A DNA stretch of 64,000 nt, taken from the NCBI RefSeq assembly GCF_902168435.1, contig NZ_LR656180.1:1-64000 (forward strand), given 5' to 3'. Under the pieces are notes generated by a model. That model was not told the DNA's origin and made no database searches. It saw nothing but the letters and a program-made list of their open reading frames with translations. Below, in pieces: positions 54,062 through 64,000 of this stretch (the first letter of the stretch is position 1; each line of letters opens with the position of its first letter). Both the position numbers and the translations under genes were made by a program. The DNA is from Bacillus marasmi (GTDB lineage Bacteria > Bacillota > Bacilli > Bacillales > Cytobacillaceae).

Positions 54062-54562
54062 TTACGCGCCTTGTTCTTCTTTTTGATCTGCAACAGCTTT
54101 TGCAGCAAGAGCAAGATTGCGAATAGGTGCTTGAAGAACGCTGAGTAACATAGATAGTAAACCTTCGCGAGACGGTAGTTCCGCAAGAGCTTTAATATCG
54201 TCAGCAGTCGAAACGTTTCCTTCAATTACACCCGCTTTAATTTCAAGAGCTTCGTGTTTTTTCGCGAAGTCGTTAATAATTTTAGCAGGAGCAACTACAT
54301 CTTCAGTACTGAACGCAATTGCGTTTGGACCTGTAAGAGCTTCATTTAAACCAGAAAGCTCACAAGCATCCGCAGCACGACGAGTCATTGAGTTTTTGTA
54401 TACTTTAAACTCAACACCCGCTTCACGAAGTTGTTTACGAAGTTCAGTTACTTCTGCAACATTTAAACCACGGTAGTCAACTACAACAGTTGATACACTT
54501 GATTTTAATTTATCAGCAATTTCTTCTACGATTTGTTTTTTTGTTTCAATAACGCTGCTCAT
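54062..54562 (-). CDS. rplJ: 50S ribosomal protein L10
   Basis: This 166-residue L10 is the base of the L7/L12 stalk. [20 protein letters not shown] and [20 protein letters not shown] are diagnostic, and the C-terminal helix binds L12 dimers. The start is ATG 54562, after AGGAGGTGTAAGG. The frame is open to 54706 through the L10 leader, but that is RNA structure, not coding. Confidence 0.98.
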   Translation of the reverse strand: MSSVIETKKQIVEEIADKLKSSVSTVVVDYRGLNVAEVTELRKQLREAGVEFKVYKNSMTRRAADACELSGLNEALTGPNAIAFSTEDVVAPAKIINDFAKKHEALEIKAGVIEGNVSTADDIKALAELPSREGLLSMLLSVLQAPIRNLALAAKAVADQKEEQGA

Positions 54563-54589
54563 CCTTACACCTCCTGTAGATTTACTACA

Positions 54590-54745
54590 TTCATACCGGA
54601 CAATAAAAATCCCCCACACCTTTTCAGACATGGAGGAGTTTATACAATAGTAGACGTACAGAAAATCTATCGTATGACCTCGGTAGGGAATTAAGCGTAA
54701 ACGCACCTACTGTCTGCGGTACAAATGTTATTATATTTTCAACAA
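54590..54745 (-). ncRNA. L10 leader with attenuator (rplJL autoregulation)
   Basis: The gap between rplA and rplJ carries a structured leader: conserved-looking GGTGCGTTTACGCTTAATTC and GAGGTCATACGAT parts, then a terminator CTCCTCCATGTCTG-AAAA-GGTGTGGGGG followed by ATTTTTATTG (54600-54635). L10 leaders, which bind the L10(L12)4 complex, are known here in Bacilli. Identity is by position and architecture. Confidence 0.75.
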
Positions 54746-54787
54746 CAAATCACATTATAATAAACGTGAATTCGTTTGTCAATACCA

Positions 54788-55486
54788 TTATTTTACTGTA
54801 ACTGATGATGGATCAACTTTTACGCCAGGTCCCATTGTTGAAGTAACAGTAACGTTCTTCATGTAAGTACCTTTTGCAGCAGCTGGTTTAACTTTTAACA
54901 TTGTATCAAAGATAGTGTTAAAGTTTTCGATTAATTTTTGATCTTCGAAAGATTGCTTACCGATTGGAACATGGATGTTTCCAGCTTTATCAACACGGTA
55001 TTCAACTTTACCAGCTTTAATTTCGTTGATTGCTTTAGTTACATCAAATGTAACAGTACCTGTTTTAGGGTTTGGCATTAAACCTTTAGGTCCTAATGTA
55101 CGACCAAGTTTACCAACTTCACCCATCATATCAGGAGTAGCAACGATTACATCAAATTCAAACCAACCTTGTTGGATTTTGTTGATGTATTCTGAATCGC
55201 CAACATAATCAGCGCCTGCTGCTTCAGCTTCTTTAGCTTTTTCACCTTTAGCGAAAACTAGTACGCGTTGTACTTTACCAGTTCCGTTTGGAAGAACTAC
55301 AGCACCACGAATTTGTTGGTCAGCTTTCTTAGGATCTACTCCAAGACGGAAAGCTACTTCAAGAGTTGCATCAAATTTAACAGTACTAGTCTTTTTTGCA
55401 AGTTCAATTGCTTCTGCAATTGGGTAAGCTTTAGTACGATCTACAAGCTTAACTGCTTCTAAATACTTTTTACCTTTTTTAGCCAT
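54788..55486 (-). CDS. rplA: 50S ribosomal protein L1
   Basis: This 232-residue L1 stalk protein moves E-site t[23 protein letters not shown] at the N-terminus and the signature [20 protein letters not shown] are present. It follows rplK. Confidence 0.98.
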   Translation of the reverse strand: MAKKGKKYLEAVKLVDRTKAYPIAEAIELAKKTSTVKFDATLEVAFRLGVDPKKADQQIRGAVVLPNGTGKVQRVLVFAKGEKAKEAEAAGADYVGDSEYINKIQQGWFEFDVIVATPDMMGEVGKLGRTLGPKGLMPNPKTGTVTFDVTKAINEIKAGKVEYRVDKAGNIHVPIGKQSFEDQKLIENFNTIFDTMLKVKPAAAKGTYMKNVTVTSTMGPGVKVDPSSVTVK

Positions 55487-55596
55487 TTTTAAATCCTCCT
55501 AGAATGTGGTATTAACGGATGTACCTCCCACGAATAAAGGTTGCGAGTGAAATTTTCAGCACGCAACCCCCTCTTACAAAACAGTAAACTTCGAAA

Positions 55597-56022
55597 TTAA
55601 TCTTCGATAACAATACCCATGCTGCGTGCAGTACCTTCAACCATACGCATAGCTGCTTCTACACTAGCTGCGTTAAGGTCAGGCATTTTCTGTTCAGCAA
55701 TCTCGCGTACTGTTGCACGTTTAACTGTCGCTACTTTATTACGGTTAGGCTGGCCTGAACCAGACTGAATTCCAGCTGCTACTTTCAAAAGAACGGCAGC
55801 AGGCGGAGTTTTCGTAATAAATGTAAAAGAACGGTCTTCGAATACCGTAATTTCAACCGGGATGATTAAGCCAGCTTGATCAGCCGTACGAGCGTTAAAC
55901 TCCTTACAGAATCCCATGATGTTAACACCGGCTTGACCTAATGCAGGACCAACTGGTGGCGCTGGATTAGCTTTGCCTGCAGGAATTTGCAATTTGACAA
56001 CTTTAATTACTTTTTTAGCCAC
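55597..56022 (-). CDS. rplK: 50S ribosomal protein L11
   Basis: At 141 residues L11 binds the GTPase-associated centre and is needed for RelA-type stringent response. [20 protein letters not shown] and [20 protein letters not shown] are diagnostic. The start is GTG 56022 (MAKKVIKVV), with GGAGGTGTG upstream, giving the family length; the frame is open to 56076 without a site. Confidence 0.98.
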   Translation of the reverse strand: MAKKVIKVVKLQIPAGKANPAPPVGPALGQAGVNIMGFCKEFNARTADQAGLIIPVEITVFEDRSFTFITKTPPAAVLLKVAAGIQSGSGQPNRNKVATVKRATVREIAEQKMPDLNAASVEAAMRMVEGTARSMGIVIED

Positions 56023-56187
56023 GAGACACACCTCCTTAAAGTCCGTGATGTGGTAATAGGGAAAACTCCCTCCCACTCATAGAAAAGTCTTTATCTAAAT
56101 ATAAAGAACTTGACAATTGTCACTCTCGTTTCGAGACATATTGACCTATGAAATTTTATCACTATTCAATAACTATTTCAAGTTCTT

Positions 56188-56724
56188 TTAATCTAATTTA
56201 TCAATTTGTGTAAAATCAAGCTCAACTGGAGTATCACGACCGAACATATTTACTAATACCTTCAGTTTAGATTTATCCTTTTCAATTTCCTCAATTGTTC
56301 CTGTGAAATTCGCAAATGGGCCTTCTTTAACCTTCACAGTTTCTCCTAGTTCAAAGTCGATATCGACACGCTTTTCGTCGACGCCCATTCGTTTTAAAAT
56401 TACAACTACTTCTTCTGGTAGTAGTGGCGTTGGCTTTGAACCAGACCCAGCAGAACCAACAAACCCTGTGACACCAGGCGTATTACGGACAACATACCAA
56501 GAATCATCCGTCATGATTATTTCAACTAATACGTAACCTGGAAACACCTTACGTTTTACAACCTTTTTCTTACCATTTTTAATATCAGTTTCTTCTTCTT
56601 CCGGTACGATTACTCGAAAGATTTTGTCCGCCATTCCCATTGACTCAACGCGTTTCTCAAGGTTCGCCTTCACTTTATTCTCGTACCCTGAGTAAGTATG
56701 TACTACATACCAATTCTTTTCCAT
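56188..56724 (-). CDS. nusG: Transcription termination/antitermination factor NusG
   Basis: At 178 residues the NGN domain is N-terminal (NWYVVHTYSGYENKVKANLE) and the KOW domain C-terminal (GETVKVKEGPFANFTGTIEE). It binds RNA polymerase and in Bacillus promotes sequence-specific pausing. It follows secE, with a hairpin between them. Confidence 0.98.
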   Translation of the reverse strand: MEKNWYVVHTYSGYENKVKANLEKRVESMGMADKIFRVIVPEEEETDIKNGKKKVVKRKVFPGYVLVEIIMTDDSWYVVRNTPGVTGFVGSAGSGSKPTPLLPEEVVVILKRMGVDEKRVDIDFELGETVKVKEGPFANFTGTIEEIEKDKSKLKVLVNMFGRDTPVELDFTQIDKLD

Positions 56725-56802
56725 TCAAGAGGACTAATTCGTCCGTCCCTCCCCATATTTAAAATCTTTCCTATAAAAACGTACTTTTTTCCACAATGAA
56801 AA

Positions 56803-56819
56803 AACCCGTTACCCGGGCT
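56803..56819 (-). terminator. Terminator-like hairpin between secE and nusG
   Basis: On the minus strand AGCCCG-GGTAA-CGGGTT is followed by TTTTCATTG. The stem is short (6 bp), so it is probably partial. Confidence 0.55.
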
Positions 56820-56868
56820 TTGTCATGTGTCTCGCATTATTTTCCATTATACCATGTAACGCACTGTG

Positions 56869-57051
56869 TTATTCAAGTATTAACCGAATCAATTCAGAAA
56901 TACCGTAATCTAAAGCTGCAAAAAACAGTGCAAAAAAAGTAACTGTTGATAACACGGTAATAGTATAACGAGTTAATTCTTTACGTTTTGGCCAGCTCAC
57001 TTTTTTGGCTTCACGAACTACTTCACGGAAGAACGTTGTTATGCGTTGCAT
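56869..57051 (-). CDS. secE: Protein translocase subunit SecE
   Basis: This 60-residue single-span SecE clamps SecY. The amphipathic REVVREAKKVSWPKRKELTR segment precedes one membrane helix (about 29-50). It lies 40 bp after rpmG and before nusG, the universal secE-nusG pair. Confidence 0.97.
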   Translation of the reverse strand: MQRITTFFREVVREAKKVSWPKRKELTRYTITVLSTVTFFALFFAALDYGISELIRLILE

Positions 57052-57091
57052 TCTGTAACCTCCAACAGTCGAATCTATAATAACAATGTAA

Positions 57092-57235
57092 TTATTTCGT
57101 TTCTCGATGAATCGTATGAGTGCTACATGTGTTACAATATTTTTTTAGTTCTAATCTTGCTTGTGTAGCTTTGTTACTGTTAGTCGTATAATTTCGTGAA
57201 CCACAAGTCGCACAAGCCAAAATAATTTTTTTCAT
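57092..57235 (-). CDS. rpmGB: 50S ribosomal protein L33
   Basis: This 47-residue L33 opens [20 protein letters not shown] and ends [14 protein letters not shown]. Two CxxC pairs (Cys8/11, Cys33/36) make it a zinc-binding form. It is too short for many gene callers. It sits between sigH and secE, the position of the Bacillus rpmGB gene, which in B. subtilis 168 is frameshifted; here it is intact. Confidence 0.95.
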   Translation of the reverse strand: MKKIILACATCGSRNYTTNSNKATQARLELKKYCNTCSTHTIHRETK

Positions 57236-57339
57236 TAAAACACCCACTATAACCAACTATATCATCTTTAAAAAGATACCACTTCGTTTAAACAGTGTCA
57301 ACAAAGGTCATGAAGGTTCACTAAGTTTTAAAAATATAG

Positions 57340-57460
57340 AAAAGCGGAAGCGGCTTTGTCAGCCCCGACAAGCTTAAGACGAGCTGGCCGAAAGGTCGTT
57401 CTTTGACCTTTTGGACGGATTGGCTTAAGACCTCGAGGGGCTAGCCGCTAAGGCTAGACA
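57340..57460. repeat. Bacillus-type intergenic repeat, copy 1
   Basis: This segment runs from AAAAGCGGAAGCGGC to CCGCTAAGGCTAGACA. Its ends are complementary (AGCGGC...AGCCCC with GGGGCT.GCCGCT), so the whole unit can fold back, with an inner CCGAAAGGTCG...CGACC-like stem. Its ends and general plan match copy 2 at 61960-62112. It is a non-coding dispersed palindromic element; it lies between sigH and rpmG. Confidence 0.7.
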
Positions 57461-57484
57461 TATCAAAGCGGAAGGTGTATCAAC

Positions 57485-58135
57485 TTATACTGTAAACTCG
57501 CGAACCTCTAAGTATCTTTCTAGTTTTCTTTTCACGCGCTGGAGCGCGTTATCAATCGATTTCACATGGCGATTCAATTCCTCAGAGATTTCCTGATAGG
57601 ATTGACCGTCCAAATAAAGAGCAAGCACCTTCCGTTCTAGGTCACTTAATAGCTCTTTCATTTTCCCCTCAATATTATCAAATTCCTCTTGATTAATGAT
57701 TAGTTCCTCGGGGTCCATAACTTTCGCACCTGAAAGAACGTCCATCAAGGTTCGGTCCGATTCTTCATCATATATAGGCTTGTCCAAAGAAACATACGAA
57801 TTCAAAGGAATATGTTTTTGTCTTGTGGCCGTCTTAATTGCGGTAATGATTTGTCTTGTAATACATAATTCAGCAAATGCCTTAAAGGAAGTCATTTTAT
57901 CATCTCTAAAATCTCGAATTGCTTTATACAACCCGATCATGCCTTCCTGGACAATATCCTCTTTATCCGCTCCGATTAAAAAATAAGACCTTGCTTTTGC
58001 TCGTACAAAATTGCGATATTTATGAATTAGGTAATCTAATGCATCACTTTCTCCTTTATGCACTAAAACCACTAATTCTTCATCTTCAAGCGGCAAATAA
58101 CGTTCATTTATCCTTGTCCTGAAGTCTGTACTCAT
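57485..58135 (-). CDS. sigH: RNA polymerase sigma-H factor
   Basis: This 216-residue sigma-70-family factor drives early sporulation and competence genes. Region 2 reads NFVRAKARSYFLIGADKEDI then VQEGMIGLYKAIRDF; region 4 has SYQEISEELNRHVKSIDNAL. The start is ATG 58135, with a GGGCGGGGGG site; the frame is open to 58162. A sigma-A promoter lies at 58173-58202. It is downstream of rae1 as in B. subtilis. Confidence 0.97.
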   Translation of the reverse strand: MSTDFRTRINERYLPLEDEELVVLVHKGESDALDYLIHKYRNFVRAKARSYFLIGADKEDIVQEGMIGLYKAIRDFRDDKMTSFKAFAELCITRQIITAIKTATRQKHIPLNSYVSLDKPIYDEESDRTLMDVLSGAKVMDPEELIINQEEFDNIEGKMKELLSDLERKVLALYLDGQSYQEISEELNRHVKSIDNALQRVKRKLERYLEVREFTV

Positions 58136-58172
58136 ACAAATCCCCCCCGCCCACACATGCATAGATAAAAAT

Positions 58173-58202
58173 ATTATACAGTAGGCTTTTTTTGGAAGTC
58201 AA
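58173..58202 (-). promoter_or_regulatory. Sigma-A promoter of sigH
   Basis: On the minus strand: -35 TTGACT (58197-58202), an 18-nt spacer and -10 TATAAT (58173-58178), 38 nt before the sigH start, overlapping the rae1 end. In B. subtilis sigH is controlled by AbrB at its promoter; no site was assigned here. Confidence 0.75.
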
Positions 58203-58209
58203 CCATTGC

Positions 58210-58716
58210 TCAGCGTTCTCGGCGCCATTTTTCGAATATTTCGGCTATTTCGTCACTTAACGGAATTTTCGAAAATGGCTTGTTCTTTTGGATGTTTTTT
58301 ACATTTTTTTCAATGCTTTTTTGTATTAAATTCATTTCATTTAACAATTCACGCGCTGATTTTCGCAAGGCTCCCTGACCAAATATCACCCATTGCTCTG
58401 TATAATCGGAGGTTGCCACATGGATTTGTGTTTTGCGATTACTTAATATGCTTGCAAGCTTCTCAATCCGCTCATCTGCGGATTCATTTTCTTTTGTAAA
58501 AATAACCTCGACTTTATAATTATGATATTTCTTTTCATTTCCTTGGACATAATGGGCGTCAAATACGACAATCACTCGAAAACCAGTATAAGCCTGATAC
58601 TCAGCCATTTTTTCAACTAAAGCATCTCTTGCCGCTCCTAAATCTTTATTTTTCAAGGATATCAGTTCCGGCCAAGCACCGATAATGTTATATCCATCAA
58701 CAATCAAAATATCCAT
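58210..58716 (-). CDS. rae1: Ribosome-dependent mRNA endonuclease Rae1 (YacP, NYN domain)
   Basis: At 168 residues the NYN/PIN-like nuclease fold has MDILIVDGYNIIGAWPEL (first Asp), VIVVFDAHYVQ and VATSDYTEQWV, the acidic active-site set. In B. subtilis Rae1 cuts mRNA in the ribosomal A site. It follows rlmB by 2 bp and precedes sigH. Confidence 0.94.
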   Translation of the reverse strand: MDILIVDGYNIIGAWPELISLKNKDLGAARDALVEKMAEYQAYTGFRVIVVFDAHYVQGNEKKYHNYKVEVIFTKENESADERIEKLASILSNRKTQIHVATSDYTEQWVIFGQGALRKSARELLNEMNLIQKSIEKNVKNIQKNKPFSKIPLSDEIAEIFEKWRRER

Positions 58717-58718
58717 AG

Positions 58719-59462
58719 CTAGCTTCCTATCGGATGTCTTTTTCGATAAACCTCATACATCAGTAGTGCTGCAGCCACCGATGCATTAAGAGAAGTAACA
58801 TGACCTGCCATTGGCAGATTGATTAGGAAGTCGCATTTGTCGCGGATAAGTCGCCCCATCCCTTTTCCTTCACTACCAATCACTAAGCCAAGCGGCATAG
58901 TACCATCAAAAGAACGATAGTCTTCACTCCCCGAAGCATCCGTCCCTGCGATCCAAACGCCTTTTTCCTTTAATTCATCAATTGTCCGGGCTAAATTGGT
59001 AACGCGAACAACTGGGATATATTCAATTGCCCCAGTTGATGCTTTAGCTACAGTGGAAGTTAAGCCGACCGCACGACGCTTCGGAATGATGATTCCATGC
59101 GCTCCTACTGCATCTGCCGTCCTCATAATTGAACCTAAGTTATGCGGATCCTCAATTTCATCTAGCAACAGAAAGAAAGGCGGCTCATTTCTTTTTTCCG
59201 CGACAGCAAATAAATCATCTAATTCGGCATATTGATATGCTGCAACCGCAGCCACTACACCCTGATGGTTTCCGTCTGTCATTTGGTCAATCTTTTTCTT
59301 CGGTACAAATTGAATCAATACATTTGATTCCTTCGCTAATCCGATTACCTGCTGCATTTGCCCACCTTGTGAACCTTCAGCTATAAAGATTTTATTAATG
59401 TCACGATGCGCCTTTAATGCTTCAATTACAGGGTTTTTCCCAATAATATAATCTGAACTCAT
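58719..59462 (-). CDS. rlmB: 23S rRNA (guanosine-2'-O-) methyltransferase RlmB (SpoU family)
   Basis: At 247 residues it has a small N-terminal substrate-binding domain and a C-terminal knotted SPOUT domain with [30 protein letters not shown] and [19 protein letters not shown]. It probably methylates G2251 (E. coli numbering). It overlaps mrnC by 4 nt. Confidence 0.95.
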   Translation of the reverse strand: MSSDYIIGKNPVIEALKAHRDINKIFIAEGSQGGQMQQVIGLAKESNVLIQFVPKKKIDQMTDGNHQGVVAAVAAYQYAELDDLFAVAEKRNEPPFFLLLDEIEDPHNLGSIMRTADAVGAHGIIIPKRRAVGLTSTVAKASTGAIEYIPVVRVTNLARTIDELKEKGVWIAGTDASGSEDYRSFDGTMPLGLVIGSEGKGMGRLIRDKCDFLINLPMAGHVTSLNASVAAALLMYEVYRKRHPIGS

Positions 59463-59884
59463 TTACTTTGACCTCCTTTCTTGTCTTCAACTAATCTAAT
59501 TGCTATTTCAATAATTTCTTCAAGTCGAGACTGTCTTTTAGCTAAAAATAAATATCCTATTAACGCTTCAAACGCCGTTGAGTATCGATAGGTTTGGACA
59601 TCGGTATTTTTTGGTACGCTACCTGATTTTGCATTTCGACCACGTTTAACAACCGCTATTTCCTCATTATTTAATAGGTTGTCATCAATCATTTGATGAA
59701 TTACGCTAGCTTGCGCTTTGGCCGAAACATAATGCGTAGCTTCACGATGCAATTGATTTGGTCTTACCTTACCTAATTGAATTAAATGGTGGCGTATATA
59801 GCTTTCAAAGACAGCATCTCCCATATATGCAAGCGCTAAACTATTCAATTGTTTTTCGTCAATCTGACTTTCATAGTGAAGCAT
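59459..59884 (-). CDS. mrnC: Mini-ribonuclease III (23S rRNA maturation)
   Basis: At 141 residues this is an RNase III catalytic domain without the dsRNA-binding domain: [20 protein letters not shown] (Asp) and [20 protein letters not shown] (Glu). Mini-III trims 23S precursor ends in Bacillus. It lies 3 bp after cysS and overlaps rlmB. Confidence 0.96.
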   Translation of the reverse strand: MLHYESQIDEKQLNSLALAYMGDAVFESYIRHHLIQLGKVRPNQLHREATHYVSAKAQASVIHQMIDDNLLNNEEIAVVKRGRNAKSGSVPKNTDVQTYRYSTAFEALIGYLFLAKRQSRLEEIIEIAIRLVEDKKGGQSK

Positions 59885-59887
59885 GAA

Positions 59888-61285
59888 TTAGCCTCTTTTC
59901 CATCTTGTTCCTTGCGGAGTGTCCTCTAAGATGATATTCATTTCTTTTAATTGATCACGAATTTCATCTGAACGCTGGAAGTTTCGGTCTTTTCTCGCCT
60001 GAATTCGCTCCTGAATCAATGCTTCAATTTCCTCGTCCAGCAACTCTTGCGCTCCAAGTGAAAGACCTAGAACAGCAAATAATTTTTCAAATAAATTTGT
60101 AAACGCATCAATCACTTCGGTAGCTGTATTTTTTTCAATCAAATAATGATTAGCCAGCTTCGATAACTCAAATAATGTTGAAATACCATTAGCAGTGTTA
60201 AAATCATCATCCATTTCACGAACAAATTCCGCTTCTAACCCATGAATTTTATCCAGCCAGCCTTGATTGTTATCAGTTAAATTAGTACTAGCCTCTTTCC
60301 GATGTTTTAGATTTTGGTAAGACGTTTTCAGGCGTTCTAGCGCCGCCTTTGTATTTTCCAAAAGTTCGTCGCTATAGTTGATCGGATTACGATAATGAAC
60401 ACTTAGCATGAAAAATCGAATCACTTCAGGGTCATGCTTTTTAATAATGTCATGTACCAACACAAAATTACCTAGTGATTTAGACATTTTTTCATTATCA
60501 ATATTAATATAGCCGTTATGCATCCAATAACGCGCGAATTGCTTACCTGTTAATGCTTCCGATTGAGCAATCTCATTTTCATGATGAGGGAAGGCTAAAT
60601 CCTGTCCACCAGCATGAATATCAATCGTTTCGCCTAAGTATTTTTTCGCCATTGCTGAGCATTCGATATGCCAGCCTGGACGACCTAAGCCCCACGGACT
60701 TTCCCAAGCAATTTCTCCTTCCTTTGCAGCTTTCCATAAAGCAAAGTCAAGAGCATCCTGTTTCTTTTCTCCGACATCAATTCGCGCTCCAACCTTAAGC
60801 TCGTCTATCGATTGATGAGACAATTTACCGTAACCGTTGAATTTCCTTGTTCGATAATAAACATCACCTTCAGATTCATACGCAAAGCCTTTATCAATTA
60901 ACGTTGCAATAAAATCAATAATGATATCCATATTTTCAGTTACACGAGGATGAACATCCGCTTGTTTACAGCCTAACGCTGAGACATCTTCAAAATAAGC
61001 TTGAATAAATCGGTTGGCGATGGTTGGTACATCCTCACCTAACTGATTAGCCGCTTTTATTAGCTTATCGTCAACATCCGTAAAATTTGATACATACTGA
61101 ACATCGAATCCTCTAAACTCAAAATATCTACGCACAGTATCAAACACAATTGCCGGCCGCGCATTTCCTATATGAATATAGTTATACACGGTTGGTCCAC
61201 AAACATACATTTTGACCTTTCCTGCTTCTAACGGGATAAACTCTTCCTTTTTTCTAGTTAGTGTATTGTATAACTGAATCGTCAT
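59888..61285 (-). CDS. cysS: Cysteinyl-tRNA synthetase
   Basis: This 465-residue class Ia synthetase has zinc and ATP motifs [17 protein letters not shown] (Cys, HIGH) and [27 protein letters not shown] and KMSKSLGN. It overlaps cysE by 4 nt and is under the same cysteine T-box, coupling Cys synthesis with charging. Confidence 0.98.
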   Translation of the reverse strand: MTIQLYNTLTRKKEEFIPLEAGKVKMYVCGPTVYNYIHIGNARPAIVFDTVRRYFEFRGFDVQYVSNFTDVDDKLIKAANQLGEDVPTIANRFIQAYFEDVSALGCKQADVHPRVTENMDIIIDFIATLIDKGFAYESEGDVYYRTRKFNGYGKLSHQSIDELKVGARIDVGEKKQDALDFALWKAAKEGEIAWESPWGLGRPGWHIECSAMAKKYLGETIDIHAGGQDLAFPHHENEIAQSEALTGKQFARYWMHNGYINIDNEKMSKSLGNFVLVHDIIKKHDPEVIRFFMLSVHYRNPINYSDELLENTKAALERLKTSYQNLKHRKEASTNLTDNNQGWLDKIHGLEAEFVREMDDDFNTANGISTLFELSKLANHYLIEKNTATEVIDAFTNLFEKLFAVLGLSLGAQELLDEEIEALIQERIQARKDRNFQRSDEIRDQLKEMNIILEDTPQGTRWKRG

Positions 61286-61938
61286 TTTTTTAATGACACC
61301 CTTTCCTTATGCAACTCATCAATTTCTTTCTTTAAGCGATCGATTTCATCACCTAATTCTTTAAAACGATCAGCGATTGGATCCGGTAAATCTCCATGCT
61401 TAAGATCCTTTTGAATTTTTACTCCATCACGAACGACCACTCTAGCCTTTAAGCCTACAACTGTAGAATTATCAGGCACATCATTTAACACAATTGCGCC
61501 GGCACCGATTTTTGAATTTTCGCCGATCGTAATCGAACCAAGAACTTTTGCCCCTGTTGCGATAAGAGCGTTATCTTTTACGGTTGGATGACGCTTACCT
61601 TTTTCCTTCCCTGTACCGCCTAATGTTACTCCTTGGTATACAGTTACATTATCCCCAATTTCACACGTTTCGCCAATGACAATTCCCATACCGTGGTCAA
61701 TAAAAAAACGTCTACCTATTGTTGCTCCTGGGTGAATCTCAATTCCAGTGAAAAATCGACTAATCTGCGAAATTACCCGCGCAATGAAAAATAGTTTCCG
61801 CTTATAAAACCAATGTGCAACTCGGTGTGACCAGATGGCATGTAATCCTGAATACGTTAAGACAACCTCTAAATAGCTGCGTGCAGCCGGGTCCTGTTCG
61901 AAAATAACTTCGATATCTTCTTTTAAAACCTTAAACAT
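61282..61938 (-). CDS. cysE: Serine O-acetyltransferase
   Basis: At 218 residues it acetylates serine, the first step to cysteine. An N-terminal helical domain is followed by a left-handed beta-helix of hexapeptides ([20 protein letters not shown], then [20 protein letters not shown]). The start is ATG 61938, after GGGGAGAT; the frame runs on to 62031 through the repeat but lacks a ribosome site. It is regulated by the T-box upstream. Confidence 0.97.
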   Translation of the reverse strand: MFKVLKEDIEVIFEQDPAARSYLEVVLTYSGLHAIWSHRVAHWFYKRKLFFIARVISQISRFFTGIEIHPGATIGRRFFIDHGMGIVIGETCEIGDNVTVYQGVTLGGTGKEKGKRHPTVKDNALIATGAKVLGSITIGENSKIGAGAIVLNDVPDNSTVVGLKARVVVRDGVKIQKDLKHGDLPDPIADRFKELGDEIDRLKKEIDELHKERVSLKK

Positions 61939-61959
61939 CATCCAATCTCCCCTCGTACG

Positions 61960-62112
61960 AAAAGCGCAAGCGCCTTGCTCAGCGACGTATGAACTAAAGC
62001 TCTTCTGACTGAGATAAAGGAAACACGACAAACACGAAAGTGTGAGTCGAAGTTGACTTATCGTAGGGAAGAAGGTTGAAGTCCACTAGGCGCTAGGCGC
62101 TTGAGCTAGACA
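61960..62112. repeat. Bacillus-type intergenic repeat, copy 2, in the cysE leader
   Basis: From AAAAGCGCAAGCGCCTTG to GGCGCTTGAGCTAGACA, with complementary ends (AAGCGCC / GGCGCTT). It shares terminal sequence with copy 1 at 57340-57460. It lies between the T-box terminator and the cysE ribosome site, so it must be part of the cysE-cysS mRNA when the T-box reads through. Confidence 0.75.
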
Positions 62113-62145
62113 CTATTCAAATAATAAAACGTTTTGAAACATAAA

Positions 62146-62420
62146 AAAGCGTCTCTGTCATAGACAGAGACGCTGATGCGCGGTTCCACTCTGTTTAGAC
62201 TTATCATCCCTTTACCGCAATCATTCATTGCCAAAAGGAAACTAAGTCTCAACTTTACCTGTTAACGGAAGGGTCCGCCCATGTCTACTAGCTGAAAGCA
62301 ACAGCATTCGAATGGGGCTCAGAGGGGCATTTCAAAAAACAAGCGGTTTAAACCACTTTCAGCCGGTGGTGGTTCTCTCTGAAAAACATTGTTTTTTTAC
62401 TTATCCTCTTCAACGCTTTA
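62146..62420 (-). promoter_or_regulatory. Cysteine T-box riboswitch of cysE-cysS
   Basis: On the minus strand: Stem I region with AGAGAACCACCACCGGCTG and a specifier TGC (62327-62329) in GAAATGCCCC, a match for Cys tRNA. The T-box core GTGGAACCGCG (about 62176-62192) comes next, then the terminator AGCGTCTCTGTC/GACAGAGACGCT (62148-62174) with six T residues. Uncharged tRNA-Cys binding is expected to favour the antiterminator. Confidence 0.93.
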
Positions 62421-62479
62421 AAAACTTATATATTCAATACTATATAATATTTCTTACACAATGTAACTAGCAAATGTAA

Positions 62480-63940
62480 TTATTTTTCCAAGATTGTATT
62501 AAATCTTTTCACAATGGTTTCTTTTCCTACTAAAGCAATAGCCTTCGGTAAGTCTGGACCATGCGTTTGGCCTGTAGCTGCAACACGGATTGGCATAAAT
62601 AGTTTCTTTCCTTTATGTCCTGTACCCTTTTGGACAGCTTTAATACATGCATTGATTTCAGGTGCAGTAAATTCAGCCAACTGATTGATTTCTGTTAAAA
62701 ATGCTTGGAGTACCTCTGGAACTTGTTCCTCTGAAATCACAGCTTGCGCTTCTTCATCTAATGTTACCTCTTCCTTAAAGAACAAGGTAGACAATTCCAC
62801 AATTTCAGCACCGTAACTCATTTGATCCTGATACAGCGCGATTAGATTGCGAACCCATGCCTGCTCCTCATCGTTCATATCCGCTTTAACACGACCAGCT
62901 TCAATTAAATGCGGCAATGCTAGCTTAACTGCTGTATCCAAATCAACCTTTTTCATATATTGATTATTCATCCACGTCAGCTTTTGCTTATCAAACAACG
63001 CTGGAGACTTAGATAAACGATTCGCATCGAACAAAGAAATTAACTCTTCTTTAGAGAAAATCTCTTCCTCTCCTGCCGGTGACCAACCAAGCAATGTAAT
63101 AAAATTAAACAATGCCTCAGGAATATAACCTAATTGCTCATATTGTTCGATAAATTGGATGATTGATTCATCACGCTTGCTTAATTTTTTCCGACTTTCG
63201 TTTACGATTAAAGTCATATGACCAAATACCGGTGGCTCCCACCCAAACGCCTCGTATACCATTAATTGCTTTGGCGTATTAGAAATATGGTCATCACCAC
63301 GTAACACATGGGAAATCTCCATTAAATGGTCATCGATAGCAACCGCAAAGTTATAAGTTGGCATCCCATCTTTTTTAACAATAACGAAATCGCCCATTCC
63401 TTCAGATTCAAACGAAACGCTGCCCTTTACCATGTCATCCCATGCATATGTTACATTTTGTGGTACAACAAAACGAACGCTCGGCTTTCTTCCTTCTGCT
63501 TCTAGCTTTGCTTGTTCCTCAGCAGTTAAATGACGGCATTTGCCGGAATAAGCAGGCGTTTCACCCTTTTCTGTTTGTGCTTCTCTTTCCGCTTCAAGCT
63601 CTTCTTCCGTACAGTAGCATTTATAAGCTTGGCCTTTATTGAAAAGTTCATTTACATGAGCTTGATAAATATCAACTCGCTCAGATTGACGGTATGGACC
63701 ATAATCACCACCAACATCGATGCTTTCATCCCAGTCCATGCCTAACCATTTTAAGTATTTTAATTGGCTTTCTTCGCCGCCTTCAATATTTCGCTTTTGG
63801 TCTGTATCTTCAATGCGGATAATAAATTTCCCGCCTAAATTTCGTGCGTATAAATAATTAAATAATGCCGTACGTGCATTGCCGATATGTAAATGACCCG
63901 TTGGGCTCGGCGCATAACGTACGCGGATATCCTTTGACAT
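62480..63940 (-). CDS. gltX: Glutamyl-tRNA synthetase
   Basis: This 486-residue class Ib synthetase has [20 protein letters not shown] (HIGH-type) near the N-terminus and KLSKRD (KMSKS-type) near residue 250. In Bacillus it is probably non-discriminating, charging tRNA-Glu and tRNA-Gln. The start is ATG 63940, after AGGAGGAACA. It is followed by the T-box of cysE. Confidence 0.98.
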   Translation of the reverse strand: MSKDIRVRYAPSPTGHLHIGNARTALFNYLYARNLGGKFIIRIEDTDQKRNIEGGEESQLKYLKWLGMDWDESIDVGGDYGPYRQSERVDIYQAHVNELFNKGQAYKCYCTEEELEAEREAQTEKGETPAYSGKCRHLTAEEQAKLEAEGRKPSVRFVVPQNVTYAWDDMVKGSVSFESEGMGDFVIVKKDGMPTYNFAVAIDDHLMEISHVLRGDDHISNTPKQLMVYEAFGWEPPVFGHMTLIVNESRKKLSKRDESIIQFIEQYEQLGYIPEALFNFITLLGWSPAGEEEIFSKEELISLFDANRLSKSPALFDKQKLTWMNNQYMKKVDLDTAVKLALPHLIEAGRVKADMNDEEQAWVRNLIALYQDQMSYGAEIVELSTLFFKEEVTLDEEAQAVISEEQVPEVLQAFLTEINQLAEFTAPEINACIKAVQKGTGHKGKKLFMPIRVAATGQTHGPDLPKAIALVGKETIVKRFNTILEK

Positions 63941-64000
63941 GATTGTTCCTCCTGTACATTCCTTTTTTGCTATATTGTAGCATACGTTTTTAGCTAATTC

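Noticed and set aside
54563-54706. N-terminal extension of L10 to 214 aa
   Set aside because: The extension corresponds to the L10 leader RNA. The family length of 166 aa and the AGGAGG site fix the start at 54562.

Overview
The window comes from a low-GC, endospore-forming Bacillaceae (Bacillus-like) chromosome. The evidence is the sporulation and germination genes gerD, kbaA, pdaB and cwlD, the sigma-H gene, and the classical Bacillus order gltX-cysE-cysS-mrnC-rlmB-rae1-sigH-rpmG-secE-nusG, then rplKAJL, rpoBC, the str, S10, spc and alpha clusters, the ECF transporter module, truA and rplM-rpsI. Nearly everything is transcribed on the minus strand, so the biological order runs from the right edge (gltX) to the left edge (16S rRNA).

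Right to left: (i) 64000-56200 holds gltX, a cysteine T-box leader, cysE-cysS, RNA-processing genes, sigH, rpmG, secE and nusG. (ii) 56100-45300 holds the L11/L1/L10/L7-L12 genes with an L10-type leader, a methyltransferase, rpoB and rpoC. (iii) 45200-40400 is the str cluster (an L7Ae-family protein, rpsL, rpsG, fusA, tuf). (iv) 40300-25400 is the S10-spc-alpha super-cluster from rpsJ to rplQ, including secY, adk, map, infA and rpoA. (v) 25050-20815 holds ecfA1-ecfA2-ecfT-truA and then rplM-rpsI from their own promoter. (vi) 5490-1 holds ybaK-cwlD, salA, gerD, kbaA, pdaB and the 5' end of a 16S rRNA gene with tandem rRNA promoters.

Between rpsI and ybaK, where a conserved Bacillus neighbourhood should be continuous, lies a 14,869-bp integrated element (about 5944-20880). 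It is bounded by a perfect 68-bp direct repeat of the 3' end of rpsI. Near both ends are clusters of a TATGGTCA motif, probably integrase arm sites. The right end carries a tyrosine integrase, a zinc-finger protein, two small HTH regulators (one excisionase-like) and a replication-type ATPase operon. That is the size and core plan of satellite or PICI-like islands, but no packaging genes are visible. The left half is cargo: a complete type I restriction-modification operon (hsdM-hsdS-hsdR plus a small unknown gene), a YgjP/M48-type metallopeptidase, and, divergent from hsdM, a 476-residue unknown protein with a HEPN-like R-x6-H motif. The last is the best candidate for an undescribed defence component.

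RNA regulation visible in the window includes a Cys T-box with a UGC specifier, an L10 leader, possible L13 and rpsJ leaders, a three-way-junction terminator ahead of ecfA1, and a terminator-like hairpin between rpoB and rpoC. Two copies of a Bacillus-type intergenic repeat flank the sigH/cysE region. One of them lies inside the transcribed leader between the T-box and cysE.
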